Assembly (NCBI RefSeq): GCF_002154895.1
Contig: NZ_MUIZ01000001.1
Location: forward strand, 186,001 to 250,000
From: Lactococcus petauri
GTDB lineage: Bacteria > Bacillota > Bacilli > Lactobacillales > Streptococcaceae
Length of the DNA stretch: 64,000 bases
Reading direction: 5' to 3'
Shown here: piece after piece, positions 58,014 through 64,000 of the stretch
Layout: each line of letters begins with the position of its first letter
Position numbering within the stretch: position 1 is the first letter of the stretch
Position numbers and translations under genes: made by a program
The notes under the pieces: model-generated
The model's input: the letters and a program-made list of their open reading frames with translations, nothing else
What the model was told of the DNA's origin: nothing
Database searches by the model: none

Positions 58014-58666
58014 TATATTTCCTCCTCATTAATCATGTCTACCAGTTCATGAATCAAATACATTCGATTATCTAATGCGTGAATCTGCTCAGCACATACT
58101 TGCAATTCATTACTTAAGTGATCTGGCATTTCACCGCCGTATTTGTAGCGAACCTTATGTTCCAATGTCGCCCAAAAGTCCATTGCCGATGTGCGCAGTT
58201 GTATCTCAACACGACGAGCTTCATTATTAAAAAGCGGGCCAAGATTAACTTCTAGTATCATATGATAAGAACGATAACCACTCGGCTTTGGATGATTAAG
58301 ATAATCTTTTTCACTGATCACATTGAAAGCTTCTTGATTTTTAATGATTTCTACGATTTCATAAATATTTTTGGCATAAGCACATATAATTCTTACACCG
58401 GCTATATCTGAAAGATTTTTTTCAGCTGCTTCTGCCGTTACAGGTAAGGCTTTTTTCTTCAACTTGCCTGCAATACTTTCTGGTGATTTAATTCTTTGCT
58501 TGATATGTTCTATCGGGTTAACAGGTTCATAAGCATTGTAATAAGCATTAAGATTAGAAAGCTCTGTCATGATGACTGCCAAAGCACATTCATATTTCAC
58601 CAAATTTCGCTTGAGTTTCTCAAACTCTTCAACTTCAAAGCGGGTCGTTTTTATTTCTTTATTCAT
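58013..58666 (-). CDS. relP: Small alarmone synthetase (RelP/YwaC-like)
   Basis: From the ATG at 58666 the protein has 217 residues. It is a synthetase-only (p)ppGpp enzyme: RIKSPESIAGKLKKK, LSDIAGVRIICAYAKNIYEI, HPKPSGYRSYHMILEV and the catalytic EIQLRTSAMDFWATLEHK. No hydrolase domain is present. GGAAATGAAT precedes the start; ten codons further a GTG is possible. The stop shares a base with the receiver gene (TAATG), so synthesis is coupled. I name it by operon likeness to S. mutans relPRS. Confidence 0.88.
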   Translation of the reverse strand: MNKEIKTTRFEVEEFEKLKRNLVKYECALAVIMTELSNLNAYYNAYEPVNPIEHIKQRIKSPESIAGKLKKKALPVTAEAAEKNLSDIAGVRIICAYAKNIYEIVEIIKNQEAFNVISEKDYLNHPKPSGYRSYHMILEVNLGPLFNNEARRVEIQLRTSAMDFWATLEHKVRYKYGGEMPDHLSNELQVCAEQIHALDNRMYLIHELVDMINEEEI

Positions 58667-58704
58667 ATTCATTTCCATTCTTGAAAGAGTTTTCACATAT
58701 GTCT

Positions 58705-58713
58705 ATTATACCA
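58705..58713 (-). promoter_or_regulatory. Extended -10 of the relP operon
   Basis: TGGTATAAT is followed by AGACAT and then ATGTGA, a start codon next to an out-of-frame stop. This gives a leader of about 30 nt for the start at 58666, or almost none for the GTG at 58696. Confidence 0.6.
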
Positions 58714-58862
58714 GAGGCTGCGAAATTTATCAGCTTTAGAAACTACTCTGTTTCCCTTCCCACTTACGGTTGCAAATAAAATGAAAGGAGCGTAGGCTCC
58801 TTTTAAGATAATTAAAATTATACAATTATAATCTTAAAATGCACTCAACTTAAATAGAGGAC

Positions 58863-58893
58863 AAAAAAAGAGGAAATATCTCCCTCTTTTTTA
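58863..58893 (-). terminator. mraY terminator
   Basis: AAAAAGAGG and CCTCTTTTTT pair around a short A/T loop and overlap the mraY stop region. A second hairpin (AAAGGAG/CTCCTTT, 58783-58804) lies beyond it. Confidence 0.85.
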
Positions 58894-59883
58894 TATATTA
58901 AAATAAATGACTAAAGCTAAAATAGATAAAAGTGCTGTCACACACCAAAAGACAATATCAATCTTCCATTCACTCCATCCTTTTCCTTTACCAGAGAAGC
59001 CACCAAGTTCAAAATGATGGTGAATCGGCGTCATACGGAAAATACGTTTACCATGTGTTACTTTAAAGTACGAAACCTGCATCATAACAGAAACGGTTTC
59101 TAAGATATAGATAAAGCCAATCAAAAGGAGCGTCCATTCGACATGTAAAAGAATCGAAACGATGGCGATAAAACCTCCTAAACCAAGGCTGCCCACATCT
59201 CCCATAAAGATCTTTGCTGGTTTGTGGTTGAAGAAAAAGAAAGCAATCAAACCACCAATGACAGAAAGAATGATAAGTAGGACATCATATCGTCCTTGAG
59301 CAGCTGCAATTACAGCATATGCGCTGAGAGAGATAGCCACTGTGATACTGGCTAAGCCATCAATACCATCTGTAAGATTCACAGCATTTGACCAACCTAC
59401 AAGCCAGAAGATAATGAAAACTGCAAAAAACCATCCTAAATCAATTTTCCAACCCAAGATATTAAGTACATTTGTACTATCCACCTGCATCAGGATAAGA
59501 TAAGAAACAATACCTGTGGCTATTTGGGCTAAGAGTTTATGACTGGCTTTAAGCCCGCCATGATTTTTTTGGCTAAAGATTTTCATGAAGTCATCTAAGA
59601 AACCAATCAGAGAGTACATCGCTAATACCCACCATGCTGTGATGAACATAGGAGTAAATTGTGCAAAAATCAGAGCAAATACTGCTGAAACTAGGAGGGC
59701 TGCAACTACAAATACAAGACCTCCCATGGTTGGTGTGCCTGACTTACTTGCATGTTGTTTTACTTCTTCAAGAGTGGGTTGTCCCCCAAGTTTTTTCTTA
59801 TGAAAAAACATAATAAAGCGTGGTATTCCAATTGCGGTCAAAACCAACGCGACTAGAGCTGCTAAAAATGCAGTGATTAACAT
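58891..59883 (-). CDS. mraY: Phospho-MurNAc-pentapeptide transferase
   Basis: The 330-residue membrane enzyme transfers phospho-MurNAc-pentapeptide to undecaprenyl phosphate, giving lipid I. It has about ten helices. Family sites: [37 protein letters not shown] (the DD pair), [27 protein letters not shown] and [12 protein letters not shown] (HHH). It is the last gene of the rsmH-ftsL-pbpX-mraY run. Confidence 0.97.
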   Translation of the reverse strand: MLITAFLAALVALVLTAIGIPRFIMFFHKKKLGGQPTLEEVKQHASKSGTPTMGGLVFVVAALLVSAVFALIFAQFTPMFITAWWVLAMYSLIGFLDDFMKIFSQKNHGGLKASHKLLAQIATGIVSYLILMQVDSTNVLNILGWKIDLGWFFAVFIIFWLVGWSNAVNLTDGIDGLASITVAISLSAYAVIAAAQGRYDVLLIILSVIGGLIAFFFFNHKPAKIFMGDVGSLGLGGFIAIVSILLHVEWTLLLIGFIYILETVSVMMQVSYFKVTHGKRIFRMTPIHHHFELGGFSGKGKGWSEWKIDIVFWCVTALLSILALVIYFNI

Positions 59884-59970
59884 AGTGCCTCCGACTGTTA
59901 CTTAGAAACTTTGTTTCCTTTATTTATAGAGCTTACTCAGCTCAAAATTGAAAGAGGCGAAAATTTTCGC

Positions 59971-62265
59971 CTAATTCATTGTGACTGTGATTGTTTGATT
60001 GTCTTTAAGTTTGGTTCCCATTCCCACACTTTGTGTGTTCACATGGTCGCCAGAACCTTGATATTCAATTTTCAGATTGTACCATTTTGCGAGTTGCTCA
60101 ACTTGTTCTTTAGACCATTTAAACATATCTGGCATGATATGATCGCCATCAGTAAGAAGCATGACAGGTGTATTTGCCCCAACTTCTTGCCCTTTAGCTA
60201 CAGATTGTTTGGTTACTTTTGTCCCTTGACCAATCACAATCGGTGCTAAAAGATTACGACGTAGACTATCTGAAACGTTACCTGGAGATTTCCCTGTGTA
60301 ATCTTCGAGAGTAACTTTTCCAGCCTTCAGACCTGAAGTATCTTGTGGAGCTGCTTCTTGGTTTTTTATTTGCTCTGCGCGCGTAATCAAAGAATTAGCA
60401 ACATCTGAGATATAAGTCAATGACCAAGTGCTTGATGGAATTTTGATATTCATATAGAAAATGAAATCTGGATTCTCTGGTGGATACATGGCAACTGCAG
60501 AATAAATATTATCTTGCATTCCCTTCATATAGCCACCTGTATCCGATGCAATCTGTGCTGTACCTGTTTTGACAGCCATTGTATTGCCATTAACCATGAA
60601 GAGCGGGCCAGGTTCATGCCCTTGCGATTCTACTGTCAGATAAGAAGTTCCCCATGTTGGGTCAGTATTAACACCTACCATCAAATCTTTTGTTTTATTT
60701 ATCGCATCTTCGGACACCGGACGTCCAACAACTTCTGCCTTACTTTGCAAATAGGTATTTTTATCTTTGTCTACAATTTTATTCACAACATGAGGTTCAA
60801 GCATTTCTCCTTTATTTGCAAAGCTTGTCCAACCACGTAGAAGTTGAATTTGTGTTGTACTGATACCTTGCCCAAATGAAGATTGAATTTGAGATACTGG
60901 GTTATCGTCAGGAAGAGCACCAAACTGTTCTCCACCCATCCCAATACGGGTTGGAACACCGAATTTAAAGCGGCGCAAGTAGCTATCCCAGAGGTCGCTA
61001 CCCATATTTTGAACAATCCGTGTCATTCCAGCATTACTAGACATCATGAACCCTTGAGCAAAAGTAACTGTTGATGGAAGTTTAAAAGTTCCATCTTCGC
61101 TTTCATTGGCATCCCAGTCATTAATAACGACATCATAGAGATTGACACGACGGAAGTAAGAGGCATTCAGATCCACTTTATTACTGTCCAAAGCTGAAGC
61201 CATCAAGAAAGTTTTCATAACAGAACCAGGTTCAAATTGTGACTGGTAAAGCATGCTGTTCTCTGTGAAATGTGGCTGTTCCCGCGCTGCTTTATCATTA
61301 AAGTTATTGGCGGTAATTGTTGGACGCTGTGTTGTAGCCAAGATATCACCCGTGTGTGCATCCATCAGTGTGGCAGAAAGTTGCTGACCACCTGACTTTT
61401 CTACAGCTGTATCCATCAGTGATTCAAGATTACCTTGCAAACGGGCATCTAAGGTTGTATAAAGATCTTGACCATTTTTTACCTGCTTGCTTACTGTTGT
61501 TGTTCCTGGTAAGGGGCGACCATAACGGTCTTTCTCATAAGTTTCCTCACCATTTGTACCGCTGAGAACATCATTAAACGAGGCTTCTAAGCCGTTGATT
61601 CCAACCAAACCAGAGGCAGAATCCCCAGGCGTTTTCAAAGAAGCTATACCTACAAATTGTGAAGCGTAATTTGGTTCTGGATAAGAACGTGTCAAGTTAG
61701 GTGTGAAACCAATACCTACTAATCCAGCATTCTCTGCATCTTTTTTTATCTTTTCCATTTTAGCGAGAGGAATCTTTGTTCCTGCCGAACCAAATTGGAC
61801 TTGAGCTTTTCCAGAATTGAGTTGTTGCTCAATCAAATCCTTGTCAATTCCCAATTCTTTATTAAGAAATTCTGTAACTTTCGGAAAGTCAGCCTCATCA
61901 ACATAGAGCTTATTATTGTTATTGTCGACTTGTGTCTTATCGAGCACAGCATAAATCGTGTAATCACTTGCATCAACTGCAAGTGGCACACCATTTCGGT
62001 CAAAAATTGTGCCTCGCTTAGCATAAACAGTCGTTGTGTTTAAATAGTTCGTCTTAGCCATTTCGGAGATGTTTACACCACCGATTTGATTCACTGTAAT
62101 AATCCAGACAAAGCGAAATATAAAAATCGCAAACAGAGCAATAGCTACTACAAATAGACTTTTACCTACATGTTTACGATTTTGTTCAGGTCTTTGATGA
62201 CTTTTTTTCGCTTTTTTCGAAATACGTCTGAAAGGGAGAGTAATTATTCGAAAAATATTTTTCAT
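59971..62265 (-). CDS. pbpX: Penicillin-binding protein 2X (septal transpeptidase)
   Basis: The 764-residue class B PBP has a cytoplasmic basic tail, one helix (about 37-57), a dimerisation domain and the transpeptidase with S348-V-M-K351 (FEPGSVMKTF), SSN in MMSSNAGMTRI and KTGTAQ. Two C-terminal PASTA domains (about 650-764) may bind muropeptides, as in S. pneumoniae PBP2x. It works with FtsW and FtsL at the septum. It overlaps ftsL by 4 nt. A hairpin (AGGCGAAAATTTTCGCCT, 59955-59972) lies at its stop, with only a weak T tract. Confidence 0.96.
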   Translation of the reverse strand: MKNIFRIITLPFRRISKKAKKSHQRPEQNRKHVGKSLFVVAIALFAIFIFRFVWIITVNQIGGVNISEMAKTNYLNTTTVYAKRGTIFDRNGVPLAVDASDYTIYAVLDKTQVDNNNNKLYVDEADFPKVTEFLNKELGIDKDLIEQQLNSGKAQVQFGSAGTKIPLAKMEKIKKDAENAGLVGIGFTPNLTRSYPEPNYASQFVGIASLKTPGDSASGLVGINGLEASFNDVLSGTNGEETYEKDRYGRPLPGTTTVSKQVKNGQDLYTTLDARLQGNLESLMDTAVEKSGGQQLSATLMDAHTGDILATTQRPTITANNFNDKAAREQPHFTENSMLYQSQFEPGSVMKTFLMASALDSNKVDLNASYFRRVNLYDVVINDWDANESEDGTFKLPSTVTFAQGFMMSSNAGMTRIVQNMGSDLWDSYLRRFKFGVPTRIGMGGEQFGALPDDNPVSQIQSSFGQGISTTQIQLLRGWTSFANKGEMLEPHVVNKIVDKDKNTYLQSKAEVVGRPVSEDAINKTKDLMVGVNTDPTWGTSYLTVESQGHEPGPLFMVNGNTMAVKTGTAQIASDTGGYMKGMQDNIYSAVAMYPPENPDFIFYMNIKIPSSTWSLTYISDVANSLITRAEQIKNQEAAPQDTSGLKAGKVTLEDYTGKSPGNVSDSLRRNLLAPIVIGQGTKVTKQSVAKGQEVGANTPVMLLTDGDHIMPDMFKWSKEQVEQLAKWYNLKIEYQGSGDHVNTQSVGMGTKLKDNQTITVTMN

Positions 62266-62642
62266 TTTGTCGCTTTCAATACATTATCAGAATTGTAGGA
62301 GATACCATACTTATCCGTAACTTTTTGTAATTTGTCTTGGGATGTTAACTCCTGAATTTTCTGGTCATACTCAGAATTTTTTTGCTCTTTAACAGTAATT
62401 TGACTGTTATAGTGCAAGGTACTACTTTCAATTTCTTGCGTTTTTGTTTGAATGAAGAGTTGAGTAACCGCAAGCATCAAGGCTACGACTACCATAGAAA
62501 GATAAAATACTTTTTCAACCCCAGAAAATCTTTTGAACTTTTTGGCCAAAACTTCTGGTGCTAATGAGTCTTTTGAAATCGCATAGCTGTCCTTTTTGGC
62601 CGCTGTCTCAATGTCAAAATATTCTTTAGGTTGCGCTGCCAT
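62262..62642 (-). CDS. ftsL: Cell division protein FtsL
   Basis: The 126-residue bitopic protein has one helix (about 48-68: VFYLSMVVVALMLAVTQLFI) and an outer coiled coil (70-115: NSQITVKEQKNSEYDQKIQE). Position between rsmH and pbpX identifies it. FtsL with FtsB and DivIB regulates the septal synthase. The ATG at 62642 follows GGAGAGAAAAAT; nine upstream codons contain that site. Confidence 0.92.
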   Translation of the reverse strand: MAAQPKEYFDIETAAKKDSYAISKDSLAPEVLAKKFKRFSGVEKVFYLSMVVVALMLAVTQLFIQTKTQEIESSTLHYNSQITVKEQKNSEYDQKIQELTSQDKLQKVTDKYGISYNSDNVLKATK

Positions 62643-62674
62643 ATTTTTCTCTCCTCTCTCCTTTTTCATCAGTT

Positions 62675-63616
62675 TTAATCTTTTTGTTTTTCAGCCACAC
62701 GAAGCTTAGCACTGTGCGCTCTATTGTTAAAAGCAAGTTCTTCTTCACTCGCAAGAACGGGCTTACGATTGACTAACTTGAGTTTTGCTTCCATATCTTT
62801 CGGAATCATAGGAAGTCCTTTCGGCACGTCAACTGTGCTGTATTCTTTAAAAATTGTTTTCGTTAAACGATCCTCTAAAGAATGGAAAGTAATCACACTT
62901 ATTCGTCCAGAAACGTTAAGCAGATCAATCGCTTCTTCTATTGATTCTTCAGCTGCTCCTAGTTCGTCATTTACTTCGATTCGGATTGCTTGAAAAATAC
63001 GCTTGGCAGGATGGCCTTTTTTCTTGAGCTCTTTTTGAGGAAGTGCTGACTTAATGATATCCGCCAGCTCTGTCGTCATTTCAATAGGTTGAAGCTTACG
63101 TGCTTGTTCAATCTTTCGAGCAATTTGCTTTGAAAACTTCTCTTCACCATAGCGGTAAAAGATGCGTACTAAATCCTCATAAGGATAGTCATTTACAACT
63201 TCATATGCAGAAAGTGCTTGAGATTGATCCATTCTCATATCTAATCGTGCTTCCTTCTTATAAGAAAAACCACGTTGGCTGTCATCAAACTGTGGGCTTG
63301 AGACACCTAAATCATAAAGAATACCATCAATTTTTGTAACTCCTAAGTCTGCAAGACTTGAACGTAAGTAGCGGAAGTTACTCTTTATCAATGTCACCTT
63401 GTTTTCTGCCAAAGCAGCTTTAAGACGAACCTTTGCATTTTCGTGGGCAGTATCATCTTGGTCAAATGCGTAGAGATGACCTGTTGTCAACTTACTCAAA
63501 AGATACTCACTGTGACCTGCACCACCAAGAGTTGCATCCACATAGATGCCATCAGGTTTCACCTCAAGCATATCAACAGTTTCGTGTAGCATTACAGTAT
63601 CATGCTTGAATTCCAT
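62675..63616 (-). CDS. rsmH: 16S rRNA m4C1402 methyltransferase
   Basis: The 313-residue enzyme methylates C1402 of 16S rRNA. It has [17 protein letters not shown] at the start, the SAM loop [35 protein letters not shown] and [13 protein letters not shown]. The family begins at the ATG at 63616, but no ribosome site is seen there; GGGAAGG directly abuts another in-frame ATG at 63646 (323 residues). The true start is therefore uncertain. It is the first gene of the dcw part in this window. Confidence 0.93.
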   Translation of the reverse strand: MEFKHDTVMLHETVDMLEVKPDGIYVDATLGGAGHSEYLLSKLTTGHLYAFDQDDTAHENAKVRLKAALAENKVTLIKSNFRYLRSSLADLGVTKIDGILYDLGVSSPQFDDSQRGFSYKKEARLDMRMDQSQALSAYEVVNDYPYEDLVRIFYRYGEEKFSKQIARKIEQARKLQPIEMTTELADIIKSALPQKELKKKGHPAKRIFQAIRIEVNDELGAAEESIEEAIDLLNVSGRISVITFHSLEDRLTKTIFKEYSTVDVPKGLPMIPKDMEAKLKLVNRKPVLASEEELAFNNRAHSAKLRVAEKQKD

Positions 63617-63668
63617 GTTTACAAGTTTACAGGCGAAAAACGCCATCCTTCCCTAATAGCTAATATTC

Positions 63669-63677
63669 ATTATAACA
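63669..63677 (-). promoter_or_regulatory. Extended -10 of the dcw promoter
   Basis: TGTTATAAT on the minus strand, about 25 nt before the first possible rsmH start; TATACA at 16 nt may be the -35. Confidence 0.6.
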
Positions 63678-63699
63678 TTTTTCTCCAAAATGTATAGTG

Positions 63700-63719
63700 G
63701 TTTACAATATATTGTAAAC
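63700..63719. promoter_or_regulatory. 20-bp perfect palindrome upstream of the dcw promoter
   Basis: GTTTACAATATATTGTAAAC is a perfect palindrome between the FemAB-type gene and the dcw promoter. On the plus strand T residues follow, but no plus-strand gene needs a terminator. It is a candidate operator. Confidence 0.5.
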
Positions 63720-63735
63720 TTTTTTTCTCTTGTTC

Positions 63736-64000
63736 TTAATGTTTGGTCTTTCGACGCATATACATGGCGTTTGCCATTTTATAAAGAAGTTTACTTACAG
63801 GGAGGTCAAACTCGCCTACATATTCCTCAATACGTGGATTGAAGTGCTTTTTAAACTTCAATAATCCATCTTTTTCGGAAAGGGAATTTTCAAGGCCACC
63901 CATATTCAAAGTATTTGCTCCATTTTCAAATGCATGTTGAATTGTTTCAAACCATACTAGATAAGAAGGATAATATTTTTGGAATGCTGTATCTGTCCCA
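63736..64000 (-). CDS. FemAB-type peptidoglycan bridge protein (C-terminal part)
   Basis: The frame is open to the window edge and gives the last 87 residues. YYPSYLVWFETIQHAFENGA, NMGGLENSL, KDGLLKFKKHFNPRIEEYVG and EFDLPVSKLLYKMANAMY match the C-terminal lobe of FemX/MurM-type aminoacyl-tRNA-dependent transferases, which add interpeptide-bridge residues to lipid II. The position beside dcw genes agrees. The N-terminal part is outside the window. Confidence 0.8.
   Translation of the reverse strand, partial: GTDTAFQKYYPSYLVWFETIQHAFENGANTLNMGGLENSLSEKDGLLKFKKHFNPRIEEYVGEFDLPVSKLLYKMANAMYMRRKTKH

Noticed and set aside
60514-60840. 108-codon plus-strand frame inside pbpX
   Set aside because: It is antisense to a conserved gene and rich in Cys/His, a typical shadow.

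Overview
The window looks like a chromosomal segment of a Lactococcus species. The low G+C, the glycolytic las gene order pfkA-pyk-ldh, the pyrK-pyrDB-pyrF and carB genes with PyrR leaders, the usp45/PcsB-like CHAP hydrolase, the LiaFSR/CesSR-type system and the dcw cluster with an FtsL/PBP2X pair all fit Lactococcaceae. Lactate dehydrogenase and other core proteins look clearly lactococcal, but from memory they are not identical to L. lactis, so a relative such as the L. garvieae group is my best guess (inference). I saw no tRNA, rRNA, insertion sequence, phage gene or CRISPR array.

Layout. 1-0.6 kb: end of a nucleoside ABC permease. 0.7-2.5 kb: a secreted protein, a possible 31-residue membrane peptide and an Rgg-type regulator with two N-terminal HTH units. 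2.6-6.6 kb: las operon. 6.7-10.7 kb: xyloside module (MFS transporter, GH43 glycosidase, AraC regulator). 10.8-13.9 kb: nagA and a telA/xpaC pair. 14-18 kb: small accessory genes, mostly membrane or secreted, one of them broken by a stop codon, plus an orphan bacteriocin immunity gene. 18-21.3 kb: cfa, a K+ channel, two GNATs (one SpeG-like) and a deaminase. 21.5-26.1 kb: gpsA-galU, then a NusG-II/Gx-transporter/polyprenyl synthase/rsmG run that resembles part of the extracellular electron transfer and quinone gene set. 26.2-36.4 kb: pyrimidine genes with two PyrR attenuators, flanking a ydjI-ydjG-ydjH-like membrane stress set and a pseudouridine synthase. 36.6-48.8 kb: spx, an ABC-2 exporter, usp45/pcsB, rodA, liaFSR (cesSR) and housekeeping genes. 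48.8-54 kb: malY, a fused PTS EIIABC, an RpiR regulator and an esterase. 54.2-56.2 kb: a lipoprotein, two tiny membrane proteins and rplS. 56.2-58.7 kb: a small alarmone synthetase, a receiver-only response regulator and a histidine kinase in one coupled operon (relPRS-like). 58.9-64 kb: mraY-pbpX-ftsL-rsmH and the end of a FemAB-type gene.

The most unusual signals are: the relPRS-like operon whose response regulator lacks a DNA-binding domain; the Rgg protein with a duplicated HTH; at least four genes whose extended -10 box lies only 6-7 nt before the start codon, which predicts leaderless mRNAs; a tandem 68-nt hairpin repeat inside the pyrK leader; and a composite telA terminator, nagA promoter and NagR-like operator.
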